The position numbers and the translations under genes were made by a program. The notes below the pieces were generated by a model. It made no database searches, was not told the origin of the DNA, and worked only from the letters and a program-made list of their open reading frames with translations. A stretch of DNA of 64,000 bases from Botrytis cinerea B05.10. Lineage: Eukaryota; Ascomycota; Leotiomycetes; Helotiales; Sclerotiniaceae. The first letter of the stretch is position 1, and each line of letters opens with the position of its first letter. Shown piece by piece: positions 36,494-49,492 of this stretch. The stretch is taken from the NCBI RefSeq assembly GCF_000143535.2, contig NC_037320.1, forward strand, positions 1,488,001 to 1,552,000, given 5' to 3'.

Positions 36494-39400
36494 CAAGATA
36501 CATACATACAGAACTAGTTCCCTACCAAGAAAACACATCACATCCCATCATTCAGCCATCCACCTTCTCTCAACCCTCGCATACAATGAGGCTGTGAAGA
36601 TTCCTTGTATACATGGATACAGAAGATGCGCGATTTGGATTCATGATATAGCGCATACACACACACACACAAACACACATACAGAGATAGCGGTATAGAT
36701 ATCCGATCCGCACTACCAGGATATATAAGATGCATATATACATACTTGATATATGGTAGGTCACTATAGATGCGAAGGATGGAGCTACCTATACTTGTTG
36801 GGTACGCGAGGTGGATATGTAATATGTATGTGTGTGGGGGAGATGTATGCATTGAGTGTTCGTGTTGTGATGGAATGAGATGTGAATACATGTTAGTTCA
36901 TACATACGGGTTCGTTCATACATAATGCTATAGCAAGATTGGGAATCGATAATCCCATAAGAAAGTAGCATTTCAGATACGAATCTGATACGTGTGAATG
37001 TGGCTGAGAAGTTTTAGATCTTGGGTGTGTTGTGTTATGTTGTGGATGAGAAAGCCTTGGGTTGAGTCTTGAGTCTTGAGTCTTGAATTTGGATTTGGAT
37101 GTGAAAGCGCTATGCTATGCTGCGTACTCATTGCGGCTTATACTTACACATACACACTTGAGCTTGCAAGCAAGCTGGCACTTCGATAATCAGCGGATAT
37201 GAGATTACGCACAACACTTGTGGCTGAAGAAGTTCTCGACAAGATATTCATCACCATACCATCATCATCATCACAACACGAGCAAGTTAACAAGAACGAA
37301 CCATCCAACCATCCACCCATCGTGCAGTTCGCCCACTCTAGCCAAGTACGTACCAGCACCACCACTAGCTGGGTATCCATCTTCGCGCGCCCAAGCACAA
37401 GCACCATAAAAATCGAAACGAAAATCACAATCACAGTCCCTCTAGACGCACATCCGAATATTTCAAACCCGATACGATACGAAACACTCACTCCACGAAA
37501 ACCAAGAACGGTGCGCTCGGGAAAGGAGGCTTAGAGCACTCTCAATTTTCTCGTGCGTGAAATTTGCGGGGTGGAGCTCCAGAGTTCCAGAATTCCAGAG
37601 TTCCAGAGCTCCACACAACTAACCTAACTATTCCTTTCCGACGCGCTGAGAGAGCAAGACTGGGAAGTGTGAGAGTCTTGATAGCTTGTCAAGGAAGGTA
37701 TCATATCATATCACACATACATGCGTGCGTGCGGTACATGCTAGAACAAGATCTAAACGGCGATCATACGTGATCCATATCTACACAGCCTTCTTGGATG
37801 TGCTGAAAATTTTTGTTCCCCCCCCCCCAAAACAGCCAAAAAAATAAAAAAAATCCAAAGAAAAAAATAAACCATGAAAAAACAAGTCTACTTGACAATG
37901 TGATTGAATGATGTGATCGAGCTCACCAAATCAATACCGCAAAGAGCACATCAGCGTTGCACGACCAACCACCGGACTGCTACTGATAAGCTGCAAAGTC
38001 GTACTAAGCGACTGCGCCCCCTTTACCCGACTTCGATTTCGATTCCGTCGCCACCTAATCGTACTAATCACCGCGCCGAACACCGTTTCCGGCAGGTACA
38101 AGACAAATTTTTGGATGGGGAACGTCCAGAGAAGCTGGAAGCGAAAGGATTACGATGTGATATGATGGATCCGTGCTTTTTTTCTCGGGTTACCTTTTGC
38201 AGAGTTCGTTGTTTCGACATACATACAATGATACCACGATACCCACCTACGGGTGTTGGGTTGCGTGCAGTATCTGACCCGATGCGCCGGAGACAGATAG
38301 ATTCATAGATAAGCAGGGCAGGGCAGGACAGGAGAGGAGAGGAGAGGAGACGACAGGATGTGTGATGAGAATTTAACCGAATGCATGGATGGCATGGCAT
38401 AGCATAGCATACTTATTAGCATGCAGACGCAAGTAACCAAGCAAGCTATGAAACGCGGAACCGAAAAAGTGCGTCTTGGGCTGAATTGACAACTGTATTT
38501 TACATCGTAACGTAACGTAACGTGAGCTGAAAATTCCCGGGCTACCTGGTTCAGGTAAATTTTCTCGTGGGGGAACTCGATGATTCTTTTTTTCTTTAGG
38601 AGGCGTAAATGGGCGTATCTCTGGAAGAGTCTGGTAATCGCTACCAAGCATAGCCAAGAGGGGGCATTGCTCTGGGCAAAGAGAAGAATTGGGAATAGCC
38701 AAGCGAATCAAATGCCTCAAAGCGAGGGAAAATGATGGAGGCGGCGCCTGATGAAGCGGACGGTATGGAGATGCAATTTTGTAGATCAGGCAATCAGTGC
38801 AGATATCTACGCAGTAGATAATTAAAGGAAGGTGGCAAGCGAATAGAAGGGCAGTATGTAGTGTGATTCTGTAATTTTAGCGGGCGGGTGTATTAAACAA
38901 GAGGAGAGAAAGTTCAATCCAATCCAATCCAGTCCAGTCCATTTCACTGATGAATAATGAATTAGATAGAGTAGAGTATCATCAGCCTTCTCGCAGAGGT
39001 GTGGTAATCCTTGTCTATGGCATTCTCAACCCCCAACATGAAATTGGAAGATTTATCAAATAAGAGTTTATCACAAATTACGACACTTTTATTAGTCCGA
39101 GGCAATCTTTGGATCTAGGAAGTTTTGACAGGTATGACTGCAATCTATGTAGATTACGATCCCAGGTTCATGCTTGATGATATGGATTCTGGAAGATATC
39201 AAGGTGGAGAAGAGATTGTTTGAAAAAACTCTCTTTCCTCTGCCGTGTTTGGAGTGAGGGTTGTGCCGTCACTGGAGCAATGTATTATATATCTTCGTTT
39301 CGAATGGTTGAGATGAGGCAATTTGTACGACAAGATGCGTTGTAGCTGTAATTAGCTGTAATATTACGGCGGCACAAAGTTGCATGTGCGAATGGATGGG

Positions 39401-39586
39401 AGCATACCCAGATGCTGGCATACTCACATACTCACATGTTGATTGTTTGGCCATGCTGGCTGTTGTGTTGAATGGTTGAAACCAACCAAAATGCTTCCAG
39501 TCGATGATTGATTGATGATTGGCGATTAATAATTTGACGATTGATTATCGATTGGTGATGTGGTATGCCAAGCAAGCGTTCATTGA

Positions 39587-39883
39587 TCAATATGGGGAAT
39601 TTCTTTGACCTCTTGATTGGAGACAACAAATATCCCAAGTGTTGTTACCCTTCCAAGCGTTCTTGATCATCATCTTCGGGTTCTCTCTATTCTCTCCCGT
39701 TCCTCCACCCAAAGCATCTATCGTACCATCAGTGTCAGTTGGGTTGGCCTGAGCAGCTTGGACTTTCCTTTCTGGCACAAAGTCTTGGAATCTCATCATG
39801 TCTGGTAATGAATACGTCTCTGGTGACGATGACGATGGTGTGATAGTGATATGATCATGATAAGAAGGTAAAACGAGAGACAT
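39587..39883 (-). CDS. Doubtful small hypothetical protein
   Basis: From ATG 39883 an open frame of 98 codons reads MSLVLPSYHDHITITPSSSS, then MMRFQDFVPERKVQAAQ and IDALGGGTGENRENPKMMIK. Unlike neighbouring frames it has mixed, protein-like composition and sits inside otherwise low-complexity DNA. A GTAACA donor-like site after NAWKG could lead into an intron, in which case the true C-terminus differs. I do not recognise the family and found no partner exon. It may equally be a chance frame. Confidence 0.3.
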   Translation of the reverse strand: MSLVLPSYHDHITITPSSSSPETYSLPDMMRFQDFVPERKVQAAQANPTDTDGTIDALGGGTGENRENPKMMIKNAWKGNNTWDICCLQSRGQRNSPY

Positions 39884-40364
39884 CAACACCAACCGCTGAT
39901 GTGCGAAGTGTGTTCGGAGCTGTTAAGCTGTCGAGGGAGTTGGAGAAACCTCCGATGTGGAGCAGCAGAGAGGAAACGGATATGAAAGTCTCCTTCCATC
40001 TAGCTTTCAATTTCAGAGTGGAGCAGGTACCTGAGTCGAACTAGTCCTGATTGAGGAATTGTAAATTCCCGCACAGCGTAGGATCATGGGTGGGTGATGG
40101 AGGATGTCTAGAACATCGGGATTAAAAGCTTGTCTGTGTTTATGCTACCCGGATAGGATTAGATCCCTTGGGAGCTAATCCGAGTGAAGTAAGACGAAAG
40201 AAATAATGGGCCAGAGGATGGCAACAAACGGGCGGGTCTTCCAAATTGGTGTCCGTTTGTTTCGTTTCCAATCTCGAGTGCCGTGGGTGTGCGAATGAAT
40301 GCGTGCGTCTGTTTGAAGGGGGAGGGAGGTTCATTATTTGGCATTAATCATCCGACGTTGAATT

Positions 40365-40417
40365 GTGACTGTGGTTGTGACTGTGGTTGTGACTGTGGTT
40401 GTGACTGTGATTGTGAC
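40365..40417. repeat. 12-base tandem repeat TGTGACTGTGGT
   Basis: About four and a half copies of a 12-base unit, the last with one substitution (GTGATT). The unit is a multiple of three, so it encodes a short TVVV repeat in one frame; no gene is implied. Confidence 0.88.
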
Positions 40418-41659
40418 GATGGATGACTTTGGATTGAATAAAACACGTCCACAGATTGCTTGGTTCAGGGCGGGATACGGCGGGCGGTATGTTATCAATC
40501 ACAGTCTCTCCCTCTCTCCCTCTCTCCCTCCCCCCTCCCCCTCTCGCCCCAGGTAGGCAAATGAATGACCGGCATGTATATCTTCACTCAAATGCTGATG
40601 ACGATGATATGGACGATGATGAGATCCAATCACGCATCCTTATCGCTTTCGTTTCTTCTCCCGCACTCCAGTGTCTAGGTCTCCAGTGTCTAGTCGTCTC
40701 CGGTCTCCAGTCTCTAGTCTCTAGTCTCCGTCTCTAGTCTCCAGTCTCTACCGCCCTTTTCTCTTCGCTGGTAGCAGCAGTCGTTCTCTTGCAGGATCCG
40801 TCGTGTATCATTTGTTCATTAATTCGTTTGTTCTATTGACGCTCTGGTGCAAAATAAAGTTTTCTTTGCACTGCCTCACTCAATTGCTTGGCACTAACCC
40901 TGTCCAAACCACATATCTCTCCTCTCTTCTGAACTACTTTTCTCTATCTATGCCTACATGTCCTATCCTATCCTATCGTGGGTCATACGATTACACACCG
41001 TACGCCTGGAAATTCCTTTTCCTAGAAAATAATAAGAAAGCGTCGAGAGAAAAAGAGTAAAGTACTCGGTTCCTGCAACATCAGCAGCAGCAAAGCTACA
41101 GGAGAGCTTGTTCTGGTCGTCGCAATCGATTTTTACTTACGAATGGGCTAAATCCTCTTTTAAACTTTCCATCATCAACTTGCGCCTACTCCCCAAGAAA
41201 ACTCCAAGCCATTGACCGCCAGACACATTTGGTGAGCAAGTCAAAGTGTGGTGGCCTGTTTGATGTACAAGTCCTCTAGGTGAGCTATCATACTCCTCTG
41301 CTGTTGTTCATATCCACAATTTCACAAGGCTTCAATAACCCTTTCCCCTTCTTTCTTCTCTTCATCGTGATTCCTCTTGGATATTCTTCTTGGGCAATAT
41401 CTTTGACCAACTTTCCGTATTGATTGTTGGAAGCCTGCATGTGAATCAAATTTAAAGTTCAATTTCACGTAGCTTGGAAGACCTTGGCTTATATATCCTT
41501 TGACTCTCTAGAATTTGGCATTCGTCGTCCAGATCACAGCCTCTCTTCGATGCCGACGAGTCATAAGAAAATTCATTCCATCAAATAACCGCCAAGGCTT
41601 GCGCCTCGGGCTGTGTATTGACAAAACAACGAAAGGCCTCTATACCAAATCAAATTAGC

Positions 41660-44600
41660 ATGTCGGATTCAAGTGGAACTTCTCCAGCTCCAAGCTCGGG
41701 GGCGAAAAGGCAAAGAGCGTAAGTCTTAGATCCCTTACTTCCTATACATACCAACAATCCCATGCCCAAAATGGCTAATGTTTCACCGAGTAAAGACCTA
41801 CGATAACAATCGATACTTCTGCTGTTCGTAACATGAGCCCACCTCAAGCTATGGATAACGACGCGGTTGCTCTGAGGGCTCTACCCAACTCCCCTTCAAC
41901 TTTACAAGGCGATATTAGTCCTGCGACATATGATGGAACAGGATCACAACCTCCTCATCACTCTAGTCAAGGAAGTCATTCGTCGATACCTCAATTAAGA
42001 GCAACAAACTCATTTGACAGCCGAGATAGTAGGCCGACATCACCACATAATATTTCATCACCAACGGCGAGAGGCAATCCAGGGTTCCTGGCGGTTCCAG
42101 GTCTTCGATCACGACAGAACTCGATTGAATCTGACGATGGAAACCATTCAAATACGAATTATAGTGGAGACACCTATGCGGGAGGTTCAACCGCAGGACA
42201 GATGGATAAACATAGAGAGCTGGATGGAAATAATGATATAATGAATGATCCGGATGCTTTGAAGCCGGATCTAGGAACCGAAGAGGACTTCGAAGTGGAA
42301 AACAACAGTTTTGGATTCTCTCAAGGACAACTTAATAAATTAGTTAATGGCAAAAGTTTGGCGGCTTTCTACGCCCTCGGAGGTCTTGCAGGATTAGAAA
42401 AGGGATTGCGGACGGATCGAAAAAGTGGTTTGAGTGTGGATGAGCAGTCACTAGATGGAACGATATCTTTCGAGGAAGCAACAGCTGCCGCATCTCGAGA
42501 TTCACCAGATCTCAGCGCACAATCGAAGTCTTCGAAAAACCCTGTAGCTACCCAGGTATCTTCGTTGCCATCAACAGGGTCTGGACATGGCCAATCGAAT
42601 GTTCAAGCACAGGGTGCTTATTCGGATCGAAAACGCGTCTTCAAAGATAATCGATTACCTGAGAAGAAAGGCAAAAGCATTTTCGAATTGATGTGGATCA
42701 CTTATAATGACAAGGTTCTGATCCTGTTGTCGATAGCAGCCGCGATATCTTTAGGTGTTGGATTATATCAGACATTTGGAACGCATCATGACGCGGAACA
42801 TCCTCCTATCGAATGGGTCGAAGGTGTCGCTATCATAGTAGCCATTCTGGTTGTGGTTATTGTGGGATCTCTTAACGATTATCAAAAGGAACGTCAATTC
42901 GTCAAACTCAACAAGAAGAAAGAAGATCGCGACGTGAACGTGATTCGGTCTGGAAAAACTGTGGAAATCTCGGTATTTGATGTTTTGGTTGGTGATATTA
43001 TGCATCTAGAACCAGGAGATATGATTCCCGTGGACGGAATTTTCATTGAAGGACACAATGTTGTTTGCAACGAATCTCAAACAACCGGAGAATCCGACTT
43101 GATCCGAAAGCGACCAGCTGATGATGTCTACAATGCAATTCAAAATCACGACAGCTTGAGAAAATTGGACCCTTTCATTCTCTCGGGAGCACAGGTCAGT
43201 GAGGGAGTTGGAACATTTATGGTCACAGCTACGGGTGTAAACTCTATGTATGGAAAGACATTGGTTGCACTTCGAGAAGATCCTGAGTCTACACCTCTCC
43301 AAACGAAATTGAACACACTCGCCGAATACATCGCAAAGCTTGGTGGTGCTGCAGGTTTACTTCTCTTCATAGTCCTGTTCATCGAATTTCTGGTCCGTCT
43401 CCCTAAGAATCACAACACCCCAACCGAAAAGGGTCAAGAGTTTCTCAACATTTTCATCGTCACAGTTACAATTATTGTGGTGGCTGTTCCCGAAGGTTTA
43501 CCGCTTGCCGTCACATTAGCCTTGGCTTTTGCTACAACTCGCATGTTGAAAGACAACAATTTGGTCAGACATCTGAAAGCATGTGAGGTTATGGGAAATG
43601 CTACTACTATCTGCTCGGACAAGACTGGTACTTTGACTCAGAATAAGATGTTAGTCGTTGCAGGAACCTTGGGAACTAGCTCTCGATTTGGCGGCACAAT
43701 TGAATCGCTTGATAAAGATCAAGTGGACAAAGGCAAACAACCGCAGCGAGAAGTAGACAATATGTCTCCTGGAGAAGTGGTGTCTACTTTGGATTCAAGT
43801 GTCAAGGAATTAATCAAACACTCGGTTATTCTAAACTCTACAGCTTTCGAGGGCGAGGTTGATGGCCAAAGCAGCTTCATCGGTTCCAAAACAGAAACTG
43901 CGCTCTTGCTTTTCGTACGAGAACATCTCGGACTCAGCTCACTCGACCAAGAGCGTTCTAATTCCACCATTACACAAATGATTCCCTTCGATTCAGGTCG
44001 GAAATGTATGGGCGTTGTCGTACAACTTGACAATGGAAATTATAGGCTCTATGTTAAGGGTGCTTCTGAGATTCTTCTCGAAAAGTGTTCGGATATCATT
44101 CGCGACCCAACTAAGGACACTAGCAGCGTTCACATGACCGATGACAACCGCAAAACTCTGAATTCGCTCATTGACAATTATGCGTCCCGATCACTACGTA
44201 CAATCGCACTCGTTTACAAAGATTTCGACAGATGGCCTGCCAAGGGAGCTCGGATCATCGAGGGAGAGAAGGATCAAGTTGTTTTCGATGACATTTTCAA
44301 GCAAATGGTTCTCTTGGGTGTTGTAGGAATTCAGGATCCTCTTCGTGATGGTGTTCCCGAGGCTGTTCGTATTTGTCAAAACGCCGGTGTGATTGTTCGC
44401 ATGGTCACTGGAGATAACATGGTCACTGCTAAAGCTATTGCCGAAGAGTGTGGTATCTATACTCCGGGTGGTATCATCATGGAAGGTCCAACTTTCCGAA
44501 ATTTGAGTCAGGCCAAGAAGGAGCAGATGATTCCACGTTTACAAGTCCTTGCACGATCCAGTCCAAAGGATAAAGAGGACTTGGTTAAAGCTCTCAAGAA

Positions 44601-46143
44601 ACTCGGCGAAACCGTTGCAGTTACTGGTGATGGTACTAATGATGCGCCTGCTTTGAAGAAGGCTGACGTTGGATTCTCTATGGGTATCGCCGGTACTGAG
44701 GTTGCAAAGGAAGCTTCTGCTATCATTCTGATGGACGATAACTTCAACTCGATTGTCAAGGCTATGATGTGGGGACGTGCTGTTAACGATGCAGTAAAGA
44801 AATTCTTGCAATTTCAAGTTACTGTCAACATTACTGCCGTTCTCTTGACCTTCATTTCAGCTGTTGCCAGTTCGGACGAAACCTCTGTTCTTACTGCTGT
44901 GCAATTGTTGTGGGTTAACCTCATTATGGATACCATGGCAGCTCTTGCATTGGCTACCGATCCACCAACCGCGAGTATTCTTGACCGAAAACCGGACCCA
45001 AAGTCTGCACCCCTTATCACTATGACGATGTGGAAAATGATTATTGGCGAATCAATCTATCAACTGACCATCACTTTACTGTTGTTCTTTGGTGCTGAGA
45101 GTATTCTTTCATATCAATCCGACCGCGAAATTGCCCAGATTCCAACTCTTGTCTTCAACACATTTGTGTGGATGCAAATCTTCAATCAATGGAAGTAAGT
45201 ATTTTGCATATCCAAATCTTTGAACTCTGTACTGACTAAATTTAGTAACCGTCGTCTTGATAACAAGTTCAACATCTTTGAAGGAGTCTCTCGCAACTGG
45301 TTCTTCATGGGAATCAATGTCATCATGGTCGGTGGCCAAGTTATGATCATTTATGTTGGTGGCAAAGCTTTCAATGTGGTTCATCTTAATGGAGCTCAAT
45401 GGGCATACTCTATTATTCTTGGTTTCTTGTCGATTCCAGTTGGAGCCTGCATACGTCTCATCCCTGACGAATTACTCATTTCGCTGATTCCAAACTACTT
45501 GATTAATCGAAAGAAGAACCCAGAAGTTACCATCTCTGATGAGGAGGAGCATTTCAGATTCCCTAAGCCATTGGCAGATGTCAAAGAAGAATTGACTTTC
45601 CTCAAGAAATTCAAGGGTGGTCGATTGAACAACTTGAAATTTGCTATACAACAAACTCGCGATCAATTATTGCCACGTTCTAGGAGTGGCTCAAGATCAA
45701 GAGAAAATTCTATAGCACCAGCGACACCTTCAGAAGATCCCAGCCAAGAAGACGCCTTTGGCAAAAATGGTCCATTCGGAACCCCTGAAACTCGCAAACG
45801 CGGACGAAGCACCAGATCTCGATCAAACTCAGCATTAGGTGCCACAACTGTCATGGCAGGTATCATTGCTGGTAGCGTTGCTGGATGGTCTCCGATTGAA
45901 AGAAACTACGGCGAGAGCGACGCGATGGGATTTTCACGTTCTAGAGGAAGATCGGAAATCGAAGCTTCTGATGAAATCCAAATTCACCCAGGCACCAAGC
46001 CAGATGATCCAATCATTACCGAAAATCCAACTCATCTCGATGCTCCACCATCGCAAATCCCGGAAATATCTCCAGTCCCTGCAGCTGATGTTCCGACGTT
46101 GAAGATTCCTACTCCAACAAAGAAGTCTTCAAACGATGAATAA
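41660..46143 (+). CDS. PMC1: P2B-type Ca2+-transporting ATPase (Pmc1/PMCA-like)
   Basis: Three exons (41660-41718, 41796-45194, 45246-46143) encode about 1451 residues, long for the family (yeast Pmc1 is 1173) because of extended Ser-rich ends. After a disordered N-terminus (about 1-275), the pump core has the first membrane pair, the actuator loop TGESD (about 449), VPEGLPLAVTLALAFATTR in TM4 (about 583), and the phosphorylation site CSDKTGTLTQNKM with Asp near residue 628. The hinge is TGDGTNDAPALKKADVGFSMG-like (about 963). Four to six C-terminal helices and a Ser/Arg-rich tail (SRSGSRSREN, RKRGRSTRSRSN) end the protein. It exports cytosolic Ca2+ with ATP, in fungi usually into the vacuole, under calcineurin/Crz1 control. 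I saw nothing definite for such control here. The pump core is unbroken within the long second exon and TM10 follows in exon 3. Confidence 0.93.
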
Positions 46144-47089
46144 TACCAATTTTATTCATCACATTTATTTAAACACTACAGAACACAAACTTTATGTAGA
46201 GATGTACTTTTACATTAGCGCTTGAAACATCGTTTTGGTTTTCGTTTTTCATTACGAAAGTCATTGTGCTACTCAACATTAGCACTCGGCGTAAAGGGTG
46301 GAAAGAAATATACAACTATGGCGTTTTCCCTTCGATTCTTTTTTTTTTTTTTTTTAGCTTCGACGACGGTTTTTTTAATACACATACCACATTTAAATTT
46401 TTGCGAAGGGTGTAGATATTTGAGATGGGGGCGATGGATGGATTGATGAGTTGGTGAGCGGAGAAGTGCAACAAGAAAAATAAGATACCTGCTTAGTATG
46501 TTTTGAGCGAATTAGATATGAATATGAATGAGATATTGATAGCGAGTAAGTGATCGCGAGGCATGTTTTTATGGATAGATGGGTTGTGATGAATCAAAAA
46601 GAATGGATGCATCTACGCATACATCCACGCATGGATTTTTAGTTTATACCTTCCTTAAAGTTGCACATTAGGGAAAATTACAAATAAAAGGAAAAGAAGA
46701 TTCACAAAATTATTAAGTACATTTGTGAACCATGTGACTGATTGCATGCATGATTGTTGTTCTTGAATGATTGATATGCTTGCTACCCATGCCACCCTGT
46801 ATCTTTATGAGGTTTGAACAACGCTTAAGGAAAACCCATCCATCCAGAACCCCTTGCTAACATCCGTATTATGAGATTATTATGAAATTCTGATGGAATC
46901 CATTCTTACAGATGAAGTGTTTGATAGACCCGTAGAAAACTCTATGTATGTGCGCCTGCCCTGTACAAATTTTCTATCTGCAAGGGTTTGTCCATGAACA
47001 TCAAAATTGGCAAATTAAACAATGTGAAGCTACTCCCCGAAACGCCATGTCGTTATGTGATTTCATATCCGTGGACCAGATGGCGGAGC
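46144..47089. other. Convergent 3' regions, no gene seen
   Basis: About 950 bases between the stop codons of PMC1 (+) and the SIR2-type gene (-). It contains a T16 run near 46340 and AT-rich 3' sequence. Confidence 0.55.
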
Positions 47090-48766
47090 TCAGATTGAAG
47101 ACAAATTAGGTATTGAGGCCGATGCTGGTCTGGGGTGGGTTTGTGTGAATTTATGACGATGGGGATAATCGGGGAGCGTCTCAATTTCAATTTCTTGATC
47201 CTTGGGAACCATCTCGTGGCTGATATCCCAATCGAGTTCCTTGCACAATTTGGAGACGACGACGTCGCATTCGCCGACGAGGTCGATGTCGAAAGCGAGG
47301 TGACCGACGGGATCGCGATTGATTTGGATTTGTGGGACGTTGCTAGGAAGATATGGGACTACCTCGCTGACCGGTGCGACTTTCAAAGATGTACCGATTG
47401 TAATGACGAGATCGACTTGATCTCTGTCATGTTTGCTGAGTCTATCCGAGAAGACATCGGGAAGATTTTCGCCGAAGAAAGTGATGTCCGGTTTCATGAT
47501 GCCAGATTCGGGAATATCATCGCTTTCGTCATCATCACTATATTGTCCGTTTTTCTTCTTCTTGCCACCCATCGAAGATTTCTTGCGCTTGCGAGGGTTA
47601 CTTGATTGAGAACCGGGTGGGCAATTTTCCATTTTGCATCGTGGAATATGCCCATTTTTGATATCGTCGAAAATGGCATCGCCCTTTACCTTGTGTCCGC
47701 AAACTTGACATGTGGCGGTTGCGAACGACCCATGGCAATGGATAATTTTGTCTGGAGAGATTCCCGCCATGCTTTCAATGTTGTCAATATTTTGTGTGTA
47801 GTTGGTGAGTAATTTGCCGTGGGCTTGCAAAAGTGCAATAAATTGATGTGTTGGGGAGAAGCGACGAATTTCTGGCAGAATGACCTTTGCAACACCAAAG
47901 AAAATTGATGGATCTTCTTTGAACTTCTCAATATTGAAAATTTCTTGAGGATCGTTCAGATTTAGGTGTCCGAATTGTGCGTAGAGTCCATTTGCAGATC
48001 TGAAATCGGGTATGCCAAGAGAAGTGGAAATACCAGCGCCAGTGATGACGATGATTTTCTTAGCACCTCTAATGAGTTCTACAGCATCGTCGAAAGTGTT
48101 ATACGACGGAAGTTTTATACGCTTCTGCAATTCACGGCGTATAGCGAAACTTAAAAACTGATAGTACTCTTCATCGGGAAGACCTTCGAGGTGCATTGGT
48201 GGGAGGACACCAAACGCAGTCAAGAGCTTTTTAGCGGTAATAGCATCCGCTTCCACTGTAACTGCACAGAATTCTCGGGGTCCAAGTTTTCGAAGCAAGT
48301 TACGATAATGCTCACTCTCCTTACGAGTACATCGCTCAGGATCAGCATCTGGTATCTATTTTTAGCATATTTGACGATCAGAAGATAGGGGGTGGAACTT
48401 ACGATTATCGAGTATATTCTCATCAGTTAAAGCTTCTACAGTGTCTTCCATAAAGCTACTATCAATAGAATCATCTTCTTCGTCATCGTCGCCATCATCA
48501 TCATCTTCTTCATCATCTTTTTCTTCATCTTGTCCTTCTTCGAATTCCTCTCCTACGCTGTTTTCATTGGGACCGAAAGCCGCCTCGAGAGCCTCTGACG
48601 CTGCATTTAGGTGGTGTTGTGGAATGCCACGTGAAAGATCACGAATGGCATTGTCGAGCGCTGCGTCATCAATTTCCGAATCGTCCTCATCGGACACCAG
48701 ATCGATGATTTTTGAAGGGGACATCCTGAGGGCAGAGCCTACACCATTTAATGTAGCGGAACTCAT
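47090..48766 (-). CDS. SIR2: SIR2-family NAD-dependent histone deacetylase
   Basis: Two exons (48766-48403 and 48348-47090) give about 540 residues. The joint places DN-H-ADPERCT in frame; the acceptor is at CCAG (48350-48349), because the nearer TAG at 48357-48356 would shift frame. The N-terminus is strongly acidic (Asp/Glu-rich run at about 80-105). The sirtuin core begins with IIVITGAGISTSLGIPDFRS (NAD loop, about 220-240) and continues with NYTQNIDNIE and HCHGSFATATC. The catalytic His lies in CHGSF (about 327). Zinc Cys are CQVCG and CKMENC. A Lys-rich insert (PRKRKKSSMGGKKKK) between the zinc pair and KPDITFFGENLP looks like a nuclear signal. The class I layout matches Sir2/Hst1, which deacetylate histone H4K16 for silencing. 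Whether it is Sir2 or Hst1 cannot be settled by eye. Confidence 0.9.
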
Positions 48767-49492
48767 ACTGAGTGAGCCAATCTTTGGAGTCTGAAATGAA
48801 AGATTGGGATATCGAGAAATGGGTGATGTGGAGAGTGGAGATATTATTTCCCTAAAGGTTTGCGTTTGCTTGGGCTCGTTAGTTAGCTCGAAGTTAGTCT
48901 ATTCAGGCACGTGCATATTACAGGAGTCAAGTAGACACGGCTGTGCAGTTATTAGTCATCGACGGGGGAATGCTAGCAGACCCTCTCTGTATAGCACGTG
49001 TCTGGATGGCATGTGACTGCAGGGTCTTAGTCAGCAACGTTGGACGTGGGAAGTGGGCGATAACGGTTGGTTTGCGGCGTTCAAGTGGCAACTGATTGGT
49101 TGACATGATTTGATAACAAATTGATGAACAGGCGGGCTTCTCAAGAAATACGACAAAAAGCAAGAAAGAAAGAAAGAAAGAAGGAAAAGGGCCTCCGTCC
49201 GTACCCAGGTAAATTGTCAGATTGCCCAATGTGGATATCCGATAATGAAGCTTTTAACTTTCCCTCATACCGCCCAAGGAGTCAAGATCGCATTGCATCC
49301 CAAGTCCCCATATTATTTTCTACCCAGTGGAGACATTAAAGGTGGAAATTTTATAAATATAAACTCTCCTATTCCTTGGAACTGCCGGTATCCTCTGTTC
49401 TACCATATTCTCAATCAATTGAGTCGGGAAATGCATCTGAATAGTCTCATTTGCGTCATAGTTTCTCGTGATTCTCCGTTTGATCAGCCACC
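48767..49492. other. Divergent promoter region, no gene seen
   Basis: About 725 bases between the start codons of the SIR2-type gene (-) and the membrane-protein gene (+). It holds a GAAA-type purine repeat at about 49160-49185. No other feature is evident. Confidence 0.5.

Larger units (their letters stand above)
30908..41659. other. 10.7-kb gene-poor, microsatellite-rich region
   Basis: From the leader of the small gene (-) to the PMC1 start (+), no robust gene was found. Strands alternate between pyrimidine-rich and purine-rich blocks. Tandem arrays are dense: AAGCTC near 31.6 kb, CATTCTCT at 34.07-34.24 kb, ATCCC and TTAAAAAA near 35.5 kb, CACAG, TTG and GAAT between 36.3 and 36.5 kb, a 12-base unit near 40.4 kb, and CTCCCTCT and GTCTCCA-type repeats at 40.5-40.75 kb. 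One frameshifted gene remnant (32.1-32.5 kb) and one doubtful small ORF (39.6-39.9 kb) are listed separately. It may hold long untranslated leaders or non-coding RNA, which cannot be told from sequence alone. Confidence 0.6.

Noticed and set aside
37199..37534. Plus-strand frame of 111 codons
   Set aside because: Composition is dominated by Thr/Ser/Pro/Ile from low-complexity CA-rich DNA; an opposite-strand frame of similar length covers the same place.
48349..48360. Acceptor TAG at 48357-48356 for the SIR2-type gene
   Set aside because: It would put exon 2 out of frame; the CCAG at 48350-48349 joins correctly before ADPERCT.
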